Assembly (NCBI RefSeq): GCF_027595165.1
Contig: NZ_CP097291.1
Span: forward strand, 2,914,001 to 2,978,000
From: Providencia sp. PROV188
GTDB lineage: Bacteria; Pseudomonadota; Gammaproteobacteria; Enterobacterales; Enterobacteriaceae
DNA: 64,000 nt
Direction: 5' to 3'
Positions 1-9,448 of the stretch are shown here, one piece after another; within the stretch, counting starts at the first letter, position 1, and each line of letters begins with the position of its first letter. The position numbers and the translations under genes are program-made. Under the pieces are notes generated by a model. The model worked only from the letters and a program-made list of their open reading frames with translations. It was not told where the DNA came from and ran no database searches.

Positions 1-278
1 AAGGATTGATTGAAGCAACATTAGATGCAGTTAAAATGCGTCTAAGACCAATCCTGATGACATCACTGGCATTTATGCTGGGTGTTATCCCTCTGGTATT
101 CAGTAATGGTGCAGGTTCTGCAGCACAGAACTCCGTCGGTACAGGCGTACTAGGTGGTATGTTCGCAGCAACATCATTGGCTATCTTCTTCGTTCCGGTA
201 TTCTTTGTGGTGATCCGTCGCCGCTTTGCAAAGGCACCAGAACACGTTGATAACAATCAGCCACCAGCAGCTCATTAA
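1..278 (+). CDS. acrB: AcrB-type RND multidrug efflux pump, C-terminal end (partial)
   Basis: This is the last ~92 codons of a resistance-nodulation-division inner-membrane pump; the reading frame is open to the left edge of the window. The residues ([20 protein letters not shown], then an [17 protein letters not shown] stretch) match the final two transmembrane helices of AcrB, followed by the short polar cytoplasmic tail usual for the family. AcrB is the proton-driven drug-binding subunit of the AcrAB-TolC tripartite exporter. The TTG at 6 is only an internal codon, not a start. A strong terminator follows directly. A close paralogue such as AcrD or AcrF cannot be excluded from the tail alone, but the wording is closest to AcrB. 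Confidence 0.9.
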   Translation, partial: GLIEATLDAVKMRLRPILMTSLAFMLGVIPLVFSNGAGSAAQNSVGTGVLGGMFAATSLAIFFVPVFFVVIRRRFAKAPEHVDNNQPPAAH

Positions 279-291
279 TCGCTAGTGCGTT

Positions 292-320
292 AAAAAAGCC
301 CCCTTAATTGGGGGCTTTTT
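292..320 (+). terminator. Rho-independent terminator after acrB, probably bidirectional
   Basis: The stem is GCCCCC (298-303) with GGGGGC (310-315) around a TTAATT loop. It is flanked by six A on the left and five T on the right, so it can terminate acrB on the plus strand and the toxin gene arriving on the minus strand. Confidence 0.9.
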
Positions 321-346
321 ATTTATATGACTGCCATCAATAGCAT

Positions 347-3300
347 TTAGTGTGTTTTATATTGAATCATATCTATAGAAGAAATCTCTGGGCCTCGCGT
401 ATTCATCTGTACATTATCATATTGTAAATAACTAAAATCTTTGTTTAATGTTATTTGGCTACAACTTTCAGCTAAAAAAGCCAGCTCTTCATTACATCTT
501 GGCTTCTCTTCAAAATAGCTTAATAAATACATGGCACCACGATAATCGGTAACCGCTTCTGCAAGTTCACTGATATTTAAAATGCCATCATTAAAATGAA
601 TCATTAAATGTCGGCTATTTGATGAATTATCTCCATAAATATTATGCAAAATTAGTGAAGTCTGATTAATGGAGTCCGTAAAAATTAAATCATTATTCAG
701 TCGATTAACAAAAATTGCATTGTTCTTCGCATTGATTGGTATAGCAAGATAATCCATTTGCTTATCTTGTGATTGATTATCAATAACAATAGTCTCATGG
801 TTTTGCCAATCTTCTATTTTCAAGTGATAAATATCTTTACCTTCCCCACCACTCAATATTAATGTCTTAACCGTATTTAACTGTCTTGGTGCAAGAACAT
901 CATCATTATTTGTTCCTTTAATAATAAAGGATGAGCCTAATGGTTCACTTTTTGATAATGGATGAAAAATAATTTGGCGTTCTCGAGAAGATAACATTAA
1001 CCCCCCATTTATTTTCTGAACATGTTCAAGAGAGACATCTGGATATAATTCAATATATTCTGGTAAATGTTCCGAAGGCTTTAAAGATTTATCATCATCA
1101 AACATAGTCGCTAGCAGCACACTAGAGATTGCCTTTTGTTGATATAATTTTTTGGCTTGTGTATCAAAAATAATTCCACTGTCATTATGTAAGTCAAAAC
1201 CCAAAAACTGTAATGTATTTTCAGATGGTAAAGACTCACTAATAATCACTTTGCCTTTGAAATACCACGCTGATAAAGATTGTTTTCCATCTTTTACTTT
1301 TAAACCAAACAGTGTGATTGGATGAGGCTCATTAATAAAACCGCTTAAATTTTCCCAATTAAAGGATTCATTTTCAAACCAGTTTTTATTTATTGCAACA
1401 GTATCTGCACTACCATTAACATTAAGTTGTTTCACCACTCCGCTTTTTTGGATAATTAATAAATTACCATGCCAATCAAAAACTGTTTCTATTTCATTAA
1501 AGCTTAATCGCTTAGCGGTTGGATTCTTAAGATCAATATCCTTTTGCCCTAGCCCTTCTTGACGAAAAATTGTATCTGACTCTTTGCTATAAAAGAAAAA
1601 GACCTCGCCTCCATTATCATCAAATAGACTACCTACCAATGTGAGATCGGTTGGCGGTTTCCAGTTCCAAGTATCCGTGAGCGGATCAAATTTTTCAAAG
1701 CATGCCCCCACTATTTTTATTAATGTAGGCTCTGTATTTGCCACCCTAAATCGCTCTTCAACACCTAACAATATCCATTTGTTTGTAAAACCAGCATAAG
1801 TAGGATCTAATACATCCTTGAAAGGTTCACCATTTGCAAGCCTACGATTCATATAAGCTAATTCGTCAGGGTTAGTAGAAAACCAGTGCATTGTTTGAGA
1901 TATGTTATCAATTTCCTTTTGATCATGATCATCTGGTCTGGCTAAATTAGGTTTTATTAATACGCCGTCACGAGTACGTAGCCAATAAACAGACTGGAAA
2001 CCTAAATAGTTTGTATTTTTTATCATCACAGTTGGAGCGAGGTTTGGCGAAGGGGCTGTTATTAATGATGTTATTTGTGATGCATTTTTATCCTCCTTAC
2101 TCGCTCTAATATAGTTATCATTAACTAAATAATCATGATTTAAAAAATATTTTTTCTGCTGTGGTGACATTACTGGATTTATTTTGGCTAATTTTTCCAT
2201 TAAAATAAAGTCATTTGAAATATTCGCCAATTTCAATTTATTATCCACTAAATAATAAACGACATTCACTTCACTACGTCTATTTCTATTTTTTAACTCA
2301 ACAATAATCACATTGTTTTTTATCGATATATTTTCAACGCTTGAGTTATTACCTAAAATATCAAAAAAATCAAATCTCCCATATAACTCGCCATTATTAG
2401 CGTTAGTTGACCAGATTATATTCTCAGCTTTAGAATAAAAATATGCCATGTCATCAATAATCGTAATCAACATTGCAGATTGGTTTTCTTTATTAGATGA
2501 GTTGGTATGTAGCATGCGCTGGTTAGCGACATCATAAAATGCCCTGCCAACATTCATTCCGTTAACTTGATAATTATCGATAATGACATATTGTTTATGT
2601 AACTTATTTTTATTATCTAAATCATCAAGATAGGATTTAATGCTGCTTTTTTCCGAATCCCACAGCTTACCATTCAGACGAACGATATCTATAGTTTTAT
2701 TATTAAAATCAACTTCTCTGATCTCATGCTGACTATTTATAATCTGAAATTTATTGGACTTAGCCGTACCATCAATATAAATAACTGTATTGCCAATTTT
2801 AATATCATTATCATTAATTTTAATTGGCAGATCTTTATTACCATCAATATAACTAGTATCAATAATCCACGTAGACTGGCTAGTCGTAAGAGGAGATTGT
2901 TTCAGTCTTAAAGAAGCGCCTTGATTTATTGTAATCTGATATTCCCCTCCGCTCCCTGTAATTGCATGCTCTATATAGCCATGCCAAGATTCTGGAAGCA
3001 TAGGAACAATTAAATGTTTATTTTTAGAATCTAAAAAAACTGAAATAGGCGTGAAAACATACTCAGGTCTTAATTCTGATATAGCAGATTCTAGAGCACA
3101 ATAAAAATAGTCAAAATAAAACTGATAATCCTCCTCTATTTTTCTAAGAACCGAAAAACCATAGTCGTTACGACTTGTAACACCCAAAAAAGAGGAATAC
3201 TTGTAACTTAAATAGCATTCTGGTATTACAGGTAATACCAGAATATTCGATTGAAAGGGATTAAATTCCACCTCATTTTGCGAAACACCAACTGCTTCTC

Positions 3301-6300
3301 TAATATTGATCGCTTCATCTTTATTGATATCAGCTCGTGGACGTGATTGAAAATCGTGTAAAACACTATGTCCAAAAATCCATGTTCTTTTTTCACCTCG
3401 ATAAATATAGTGACTACCTAGCGTAAAGCTCCCATCAAGAAAGTTAATTTCCTTAATAACAATGCCTTCTGTTGGAATTAATAATTTTTTCTCCTCATCA
3501 TAACTAATAGCTGCATTCTGATAGTGATCTTTATATTGAGCAAAAATAATCCCAACTTCTAGCGTTTCTTGTGCATGACGCTCATTAATTTTGACTAATT
3601 CAGTGATACCAATTCCAAGACCCGTTAAAGGCACAGCTAATGGCATAGCGACACCAGCAGCAGTTTCAGCTCCCAATAGCGAAGCCCCATACCCCATAAC
3701 GCTTGTCGCCAGCGCTGCAGAATCAAATGCCAACTGAGTCCCAATAATAGTTTTCTGAGGTTCATTTTCTGCATTTGCAAGTTCATAAATATCAAACCCG
3801 ACCATTACCCCTTGAAAAACCGTACCAACCCCTTCATTTGCTGTTCGTAAAATTGATGATGAAAAGCTATTCATTTCTGTTTTTACAACCTCAGCCCCCT
3901 CTTTCCAAAGTGCCCCCGCTAAACGCACAACCCGTGATACATCATTTAGCGCCCCATGAGCCATCATTGTATAACTCACATATGCATGGATTTTCAAAGC
4001 ACTTTCTAAGTTAGAAGGATTACCCGAAGCAACCGACTGACGATTGCGATTTGCTGACCATTCAATCAATGCCTTAATACCAATGGCTGAATTAAGCCCA
4101 TCCACATGTTCAGTACCAGAAAGACACTCTTCATGTTGTAACTCTAAATCATTAAATGTGTAATGATCACTAAAATAACGCATTGATTCATAAGAATATT
4201 GTTTAAATTCAAAAAACGTTTTGTCATAGGTTTCAATCCAACGGGAAGATTCTTCGTTGTCTTTATGAACAAACTGAATTTGATACCGCCCATCCTCTAA
4301 TTTATCCGTGCTAGCAAAAACAGGTAGCCAGTGTTCATCTAATTGATGCTCTTGCGTGATTTTATCAAGTGATGATTCTAAGCGGCCTCCCCATTGCTCC
4401 GCTTTTAAAATACTCAAAGACGATTTTATTTGCCTATCTTTTGCCAATAACCTTTGATTTTCAATAAAGTTTATTGTTTCTTGGCGCCTCGGAATAACCT
4501 CAGATAACTCAGAGGAAGACACTAAATCTTCGACTTTTAACCCTGAGCCAACATCTACGTTTGCCATTTGCTCTACATCAATCGATACGAGATCAAAAAC
4601 AGGCACAGACTCTTCCATTAACACATCGTATTGATATACCATTTTTTCTTTGATCAAAAAGTTATTTAATGAATTAAATAATTTTTTAGGGTTATCAAAA
4701 ACGTAAAGACCAAAATTTGGATCATAAAAATAGTAATGAGTTTTACCATTATAATTTTTTTTCCCTATTAGCATTGAATGGCTTCGGGTATTTAAGGCAT
4801 ACATCTGAGTCCCATTAGATTCAATGAATAGTTTTTTTATCTCCTTTAAATTAAGTAGACCAATTGAAGAGGACGCTCCTACAGCTTGCGTATTAAAATG
4901 TAAGTTTTGCAGTGATGATCTCAATAAAACTGAGTTTCTATCTTCCGGTGATGCAGCTGCAGTAAATAGCTTATTGAAAAGTTCATCAGAACCATAAGTA
5001 CCATCATGTAGCGCTAATGCAACAGACATGGATCTAACGAGAGGATAGCAGCGCCCTCCTTCATCATCCCCCATTAATTGTAAATAGAAATCTTGAGGAG
5101 CAAGGCGCTGATAAATGCTTCCTCCATCCTGAAATAGGGTATTTGTTTTTAATGTGAAATTTAAAACATTTTCTATGTATTCAGACTCTTCCTTTATTTT
5201 AATATATTGAGATAGAGCACCACGCTCATTAGCATTTAACCCACCCTTAATATAAAGCTCTCGCATTTCTGATGAAGACATTTTATCATCGAAACCGCGG
5301 ATACTTTCTTTTTCATATTGTTGAATCCCATTATTAAAATCACTATTATTTTTCCATATATCATTACTTAACAGGACATTATATTTTTTTCTATCTCTGG
5401 TGTTTTCAGATTGAACATCTGATTTAATAGTCGCTTGATTTACGTTAATCACAGTATCTTCACCATGATTGTTTTTTATTTGCAACCATAGCCAACTACG
5501 TTCTACAGATAAACTTTCAGATAGAATAGAGTTATACTTTTGCTTATAATATTCTTTCAACCTCTGATTAAATTCAATGATTTTATTTAATTCATCTATT
5601 CTAACTTTATCTTCATGTGTGATTTCTGTTTGATTTAACTCGATTCTTTTATTTTGTAAGCTACTAAGTTCCTTTTTTGCATCCTCTATTTTTACATCTA
5701 TTTTTTCTCTCTCAATATTGAGATGTTTTTTTATTTCATTTCGAAGATTTACCCAAGGAAGAATCGCAGGATGTTGTGATGAAAAGTCACCGCCCTCATA
5801 AACACCATCTTCAATATGCCCCGTATCAATATTAAAATCCCGAGCAAGATTCACTAATTCTTGGTGAGTATCACTACGGTATCGATTAAATTTCTCTAGA
5901 TTTGATTGAGATAATTCTTCATCTGGATATAACTGACTTATTGTTTCACCTTGTGTTCGTCGTTGTGGTGTGGGAATGCCATTAATAATCTCATATTGCT
6001 GACGCTGTAAAATTAACTCCCATTGACCTTCATTAAACCGCATATAAACCATTGCCAAACCTTCATCTGTCCCGGCAACTTGGTAATCAATAAAATCAAA
6101 TGCCATGACCACATTGTCATATAATATCGAGCTATTAACTCTTCCATCATGGTACACACGATACGTCGTATCATTATGTTTTGTAACGATAACTGAGCAT
6201 CCCGTTAAAGACCCAGTAAAGAGAAAGCTTTCTTCCGCTGCCTGTATAGGTATATCAACATAAGCCGGTTTTGTACTTGATTGATTAGCGCCGTTATACC

Positions 6301-6649
6301 CTAAAAAGTAAGCATTAACGATTAGCTCTGGGCTAAGATTTGAAGCACTGGAGATGGGTTCAATGGTGTAAGTATTTGGTGATTTCTGAGTCAATTTCAC
6401 AAAACCTTGTGAGGGGAGTTTCCCTGCTCTTGTCATGCTATCAGCACTAATTGTATTGGTATTAGAGAACGATATCGCATTCTCCTTAAATAGCTTAATA
6501 TCTTGACTTGCAGAAGTTTCTTGAGCTGATCTATTCCACCAAAAAGGTGATCGTAACGCCAAATCACGTAATGCCTGAGATATGATTCTAGGGTTAATGT
6601 TATTTTTTTTAGAATAAAAAGCAGATGAACAATGAAAATCAATTTTCAT
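347..6649 (-). CDS. Mcf-like giant toxin A (C58-like autoprotease and TcdA/TcdB-like translocation region), 2100 aa
   Basis: This is a single uninterrupted frame with a good GGAG ribosome site 8 nt before the ATG. It is paralogous to the second giant gene in the window over almost its full length. An N-terminal module (~residues 1-250) contains TGCS at Cys151 and YRVYHDG with His167. A C58-like protease candidate follows: Cys534 in GGRCYPLV, His624 in RSHSMLIG and Asp643 in YFYDPNFG. Around residues 935-1030 lies a long hydrophobic, glycine/alanine-rich stretch like the pore/translocation region of TcdA/TcdB and Mcf toxins. The C-terminal half is rich in beta-type repeats and ends near 1906 in an RTX-like patch (GTNNDDVL, GGEGKDIY). 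In the known Photorhabdus Mcf1, effectors, an autoprotease, translocation domains and receptor-binding domains occur in this order; function here is inferred from that layout. It lacks the HopA1-like domain of its paralogue. There is no signal peptide, and no secretion genes lie nearby. It is AT-rich compared with eno and pyrG, which fits horizontal acquisition. Confidence 0.8.
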   Translation of the reverse strand: MKIDFHCSSAFYSKKNNINPRIISQALRDLALRSPFWWNRSAQETSASQDIKLFKENAISFSNTNTISADSMTRAGKLPSQGFVKLTQKSPNTYTIEPISSASNLSPELIVNAYFLGYNGANQSSTKPAYVDIPIQAAEESFLFTGSLTGCSVIVTKHNDTTYRVYHDGRVNSSILYDNVVMAFDFIDYQVAGTDEGLAMVYMRFNEGQWELILQRQQYEIINGIPTPQRRTQGETISQLYPDEELSQSNLEKFNRYRSDTHQELVNLARDFNIDTGHIEDGVYEGGDFSSQHPAILPWVNLRNEIKKHLNIEREKIDVKIEDAKKELSSLQNKRIELNQTEITHEDKVRIDELNKIIEFNQRLKEYYKQKYNSILSESLSVERSWLWLQIKNNHGEDTVINVNQATIKSDVQSENTRDRKKYNVLLSNDIWKNNSDFNNGIQQYEKESIRGFDDKMSSSEMRELYIKGGLNANERGALSQYIKIKEESEYIENVLNFTLKTNTLFQDGGSIYQRLAPQDFYLQLMGDDEGGRCYPLVRSMSVALALHDGTYGSDELFNKLFTAAASPEDRNSVLLRSSLQNLHFNTQAVGASSSIGLLNLKEIKKLFIESNGTQMYALNTRSHSMLIGKKNYNGKTHYYFYDPNFGLYVFDNPKKLFNSLNNFLIKEKMVYQYDVLMEESVPVFDLVSIDVEQMANVDVGSGLKVEDLVSSSELSEVIPRRQETINFIENQRLLAKDRQIKSSLSILKAEQWGGRLESSLDKITQEHQLDEHWLPVFASTDKLEDGRYQIQFVHKDNEESSRWIETYDKTFFEFKQYSYESMRYFSDHYTFNDLELQHEECLSGTEHVDGLNSAIGIKALIEWSANRNRQSVASGNPSNLESALKIHAYVSYTMMAHGALNDVSRVVRLAGALWKEGAEVVKTEMNSFSSSILRTANEGVGTVFQGVMVGFDIYELANAENEPQKTIIGTQLAFDSAALATSVMGYGASLLGAETAAGVAMPLAVPLTGLGIGITELVKINERHAQETLEVGIIFAQYKDHYQNAAISYDEEKKLLIPTEGIVIKEINFLDGSFTLGSHYIYRGEKRTWIFGHSVLHDFQSRPRADINKDEAINIREAVGVSQNEVEFNPFQSNILVLPVIPECYLSYKYSSFLGVTSRNDYGFSVLRKIEEDYQFYFDYFYCALESAISELRPEYVFTPISVFLDSKNKHLIVPMLPESWHGYIEHAITGSGGEYQITINQGASLRLKQSPLTTSQSTWIIDTSYIDGNKDLPIKINDNDIKIGNTVIYIDGTAKSNKFQIINSQHEIREVDFNNKTIDIVRLNGKLWDSEKSSIKSYLDDLDNKNKLHKQYVIIDNYQVNGMNVGRAFYDVANQRMLHTNSSNKENQSAMLITIIDDMAYFYSKAENIIWSTNANNGELYGRFDFFDILGNNSSVENISIKNNVIIVELKNRNRRSEVNVVYYLVDNKLKLANISNDFILMEKLAKINPVMSPQQKKYFLNHDYLVNDNYIRASKEDKNASQITSLITAPSPNLAPTVMIKNTNYLGFQSVYWLRTRDGVLIKPNLARPDDHDQKEIDNISQTMHWFSTNPDELAYMNRRLANGEPFKDVLDPTYAGFTNKWILLGVEERFRVANTEPTLIKIVGACFEKFDPLTDTWNWKPPTDLTLVGSLFDDNGGEVFFFYSKESDTIFRQEGLGQKDIDLKNPTAKRLSFNEIETVFDWHGNLLIIQKSGVVKQLNVNGSADTVAINKNWFENESFNWENLSGFINEPHPITLFGLKVKDGKQSLSAWYFKGKVIISESLPSENTLQFLGFDLHNDSGIIFDTQAKKLYQQKAISSVLLATMFDDDKSLKPSEHLPEYIELYPDVSLEHVQKINGGLMLSSRERQIIFHPLSKSEPLGSSFIIKGTNNDDVLAPRQLNTVKTLILSGGEGKDIYHLKIEDWQNHETIVIDNQSQDKQMDYLAIPINAKNNAIFVNRLNNDLIFTDSINQTSLILHNIYGDNSSNSRHLMIHFNDGILNISELAEAVTDYRGAMYLLSYFEEKPRCNEELAFLAESCSQITLNKDFSYLQYDNVQMNTRGPEISSIDMIQYKTH

Positions 6650-6930
6650 TTCTATAACTCCATTTATTTAATAAAAAATGTAATAATTAAAAAATTATTC
6701 TAATTTTAATTATTGCACAATAGTTTTAAATAAATAACAAAATCCATCTGTGAAATTAAATTTAAGATCAAATATAAAACCATACCAATTCATTTTCATT
6801 AAAAATAGAGGTATTAAATAGCATTGGTGTTTTTAATAGCTCTCTCTTATTTTTTGATAACGTCAGAATAGAAAATTAGCGTTATAGTCATCTGCGTTAA
6901 GGACATTTAATAGCAAGGAACTTATAACAG

Positions 6931-7557
6931 ATGATTCACACAATAATGCTAACGAACCCCTTTCTGCTCAGTTGGAACATTCTTTCAACAATAGTCATTG
7001 AGCATAATTTTTTCTTGAGTAATGAGAATCATGGTCAGCGGAGTTTGACCATTCAAATCGCCAAGATGATGTGGGCGAAAATACCCAAAATGGAGAACCA
7101 CTTTCCAAAACAACGAGTCATAAAGCTAGTTAATTCAAGTTCATCTAGCCAATCTTCATTATCCTCATCTTTTCAATTAGCAAAACCTGTCTTGTTTGCT
7201 AATCGCTTCAGTCATCAAAACACCCCTTTTATCACTTCTTCGAAACAACACAACTTCAATCCATCAAACACTCTATTCACTCCCCTTCATGACGGTATTT
7301 TGAGTGCAGCTCGTTATATGAAAATCGAGACTTTTCATCAACAAGCACACCATCTTGTGACAGACAAGGACGTCACGATTTTCGGTAATATCCGCCCTCT
7401 TGAAAGCCATCAAACATTATGCAAAGCATGTCTTCTTTGCCCGCAAAATATAATTGATATTAAAGGATTCACTCAAACTAGAAATTCCTTACTACGTGGA
7501 AATAGTGAGATTTCAATATTCAGAACAGGAGACTTTCAGCTAGGGAAGAATCAATAG
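6931..7557 (+). CDS. Unrecognised 208-aa ORF between the toxin gene and the transporter
   Basis: I do not recognise this ORF. It opens with ATG, with AAGGAA ending 10 nt upstream. It encodes a polar protein with a serine run (SSSSSQSSLSSSF, ~residues 69-81), several Cys near the C-terminus (CKACLLC) and no clear membrane segment or signal peptide. It diverges from toxin gene A across a 281-nt AT-rich gap and converges on the SLC13 gene. It could be a real accessory gene, for example a regulator or chaperone of the toxin, a decayed gene, or a chance frame in AT-rich DNA. The protein composition looks atypical, so confidence is low. Confidence 0.35.
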   Translation: MIHTIMLTNPFLLSWNILSTIVIEHNFFLSNENHGQRSLTIQIAKMMWAKIPKMENHFPKQRVIKLVNSSSSSQSSLSSSFQLAKPVLFANRFSHQNTPFITSSKQHNFNPSNTLFTPLHDGILSAARYMKIETFHQQAHHLVTDKDVTIFGNIRPLESHQTLCKACLLCPQNIIDIKGFTQTRNSLLRGNSEISIFRTGDFQLGKNQ

Positions 7558-7591
7558 ATGCATGTCATATCAACAGCATCAGAAAATAAAA

Positions 7592-7614
7592 ACGGCCTCA
7601 TTCTCTGAGGCCGT
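7592..7614 (-). terminator. Terminator of the SLC13 transporter gene
   Basis: A 9-bp perfect stem, ACGGCCTCA with TGAGGCCGT, encloses a TTCTC loop. On the minus strand it is followed by TTTTATTTTCT, so it serves the minus-strand gene ending at 7689. Confidence 0.8.
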
Positions 7615-7688
7615 ACTATTATTACGTTGCTATTTACGGTATTGCGCTTTATTAACAACGTCTATTTTGTTGAATTTTCCGGGGGCTA

Positions 7689-9074
7689 TTACAGCCAGAA
7701 GAACCAAGCAAATAAAGAGATGACAATGATACATGCCACGTTCAATACAGCACCTACACGTACCATTTCAATTTGTCGAATATAACCCGAACCAAATACA
7801 ATCGCATTCGGTGGTGTCGCGACAGGTAACATAAAGGCACAAGATGCACCGATACCGATAATCATGGTTAACGCCATAACAGGCATACCTAATGCTTCCG
7901 CAACCGTTGCAAAGATTGGAACCAACAGCGCCGCACTGGCTGTATTACTGGTAAATTCCGTCAGGATGATAATAAAAGTCGTCACCGCAAGAATGATTAC
8001 AAACCAATGACTTTCACCAAATGTCATTTGCATCCAATCTGCCATGATTTTACTTGCACCAGATGAGCTTAAAATCGCGCTCAGTGTCAAGCCACCACCA
8101 AACAGCATCAATACGCCCCACTCGGTATTTTTCTGGATTTGTGACCAACTCGCCACCCCCGTAATACCGATTAATACTGCCGCGCTCAATGCAATGATGG
8201 TATCTAAATCTTTCACACCACCAAGAGCATCACTAATAAATGTACTAGTGATCCAGCAAACAACTGCCAATAAGAAGATACTCATCGCAGTAATACGCTT
8301 GCCATTCCATTCAACTTTTTCTAATTCAATTTCAAAACGGTGTTTTAAGTTTGGACGCAGCATCATATACATCAAAACAAACATCATTGGCAGTAAAACT
8401 ACCATGATTGGAATACCGTATTTCATCCATGATAGGAAATCTAAGCCAAGAGCAGAAGCTGCAATTGCGTTCGGTGGGCTACCTACGATGGTTCCTAAGC
8501 CACCAATACTGGCACTATAAGCCACACCCAATAATACGAATACAAACGTATTGCGCTCATGGCGAACATCAAGGTTAGAAAGAATACCTAAAACCAGTGG
8601 TAACATCATTGCGGCAGTTGCCGTATTACTGATCCACATCGATAACCCTGCGGTCACCCCGAACAGCAAAATCACTGCAACAGATAAGCGTCCACGTGCT
8701 GCCATCAGCAGGCGGTTAGCAATCAGGCGGTCAAGACCTTGAATATGCAATGCAGTTGCTAGTGCAAATCCACCAAAGAATAAGAAGATAATTGGGTTTG
8801 CGAATGCTTTTAAAGCATCCCCTGTTCCCATTAATCCGAGACCTACTGCCAATAATGGGATACAAAGTGCGGTAATGGTCACGTGAATAGCCTCTGTCAG
8901 CCAAAGCACACCGACAAAAACCATTAAGGCCAGCCCAGCGTTTGCTTTGTCATCAAAAGGCAAATATTTCAACAGTAAAATCAGTAATACAACATCAACA
9001 GCTAAAATTATCCAACCACGCTTATTAGAAGGGGTTGGAGGAACTGCTGGTGTCAAAGATTCAGAAGCATCCAT
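7689..9074 (-). CDS. SLC13/DASS-family sodium-coupled anion (dicarboxylate-type) symporter, 461 aa
   Basis: This is an inner-membrane transporter of the divalent anion:sodium symporter family, whose members take up succinate, malate, citrate or sulfate. Two SNT signatures are visible, SNTATAAMMLP in the first half and SNTASAALLVP in the second; these form the sodium and substrate sites in the VcINDY structure. There are about 11-12 hydrophobic segments and the length is normal. I place the start at the ATG at 9074 (MDASES) because GGAG lies 5 nt before it; an in-frame TTG at 9098 would add eight residues but has no ribosome site. It sits between the two toxin genes with its own terminator, so it is probably an independent unit. 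The substrate cannot be read from the sequence; C4-dicarboxylate is a guess by family. Confidence 0.85.
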   Translation of the reverse strand: MDASESLTPAVPPTPSNKRGWIILAVDVVLLILLLKYLPFDDKANAGLALMVFVGVLWLTEAIHVTITALCIPLLAVGLGLMGTGDALKAFANPIIFLFFGGFALATALHIQGLDRLIANRLLMAARGRLSVAVILLFGVTAGLSMWISNTATAAMMLPLVLGILSNLDVRHERNTFVFVLLGVAYSASIGGLGTIVGSPPNAIAASALGLDFLSWMKYGIPIMVVLLPMMFVLMYMMLRPNLKHRFEIELEKVEWNGKRITAMSIFLLAVVCWITSTFISDALGGVKDLDTIIALSAAVLIGITGVASWSQIQKNTEWGVLMLFGGGLTLSAILSSSGASKIMADWMQMTFGESHWFVIILAVTTFIIILTEFTSNTASAALLVPIFATVAEALGMPVMALTMIIGIGASCAFMLPVATPPNAIVFGSGYIRQIEMVRVGAVLNVACIIVISLFAWFFWL

Positions 9075-9448
9075 GTTTACTCCATAGCTCGGAAGCAATT
9101 TAAGTTTTCAAGTAATTTTTGTTAATCATTTTTTACAGGAGGTAAAATATAGAGTTAATTTAATGAGATGGAAATGTAGATAACCTAAAACTGCGATCTG
9201 AGCCGCGCAATTTATTTGCTTTATAGCTAAAATCTTAAAAATCTCGCTAGCGATTCACAAAAATCGCAATTTAATTACCGAAAACAAGGTATAGGCAAGC
9301 ATAACTCACTACTTTCCCTTCTATAAATTATTCCCTTTAAAAACATATAACAATTTGATAGTTCAGATAAATCGTCCTATATTCATTTTGTGAACTGTAA
9401 GCCAGCTAATTGTGTAACTTAGACTGGCTTACATTTTTCTTTGTTATC
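9075..9448. other. 374-bp intergenic stretch with one hairpin
   Basis: No gene is seen here. It must hold the SLC13 promoter, and a 10-bp palindrome TCGCTAGCGA lies at 9243-9252. At 9396-9433 an inverted repeat (TGTAAGCCAG and CTGGCTTACA, 18-nt loop) follows the toxin B stop codon. The T-rich flank is on its plus-strand side, so its role as terminator of the minus-strand toxin gene is uncertain. Confidence 0.5.

Noticed and set aside
2726..4014. Plus-strand ORFs within toxin gene A (61 and 79 aa)
   Set aside because: Short antisense frames without ribosome sites in an obviously coding minus-strand region.
9075..9098. SLC13 start at TTG 9098
   Set aside because: A TTG without a ribosome site; the ATG at 9074 has GGAG at 5 nt.
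9396..9433. Terminator of toxin gene B
   Set aside because: The inverted repeat is clear, but the T-rich side is on the plus strand, so it was recorded only as part of the intergenic entry.
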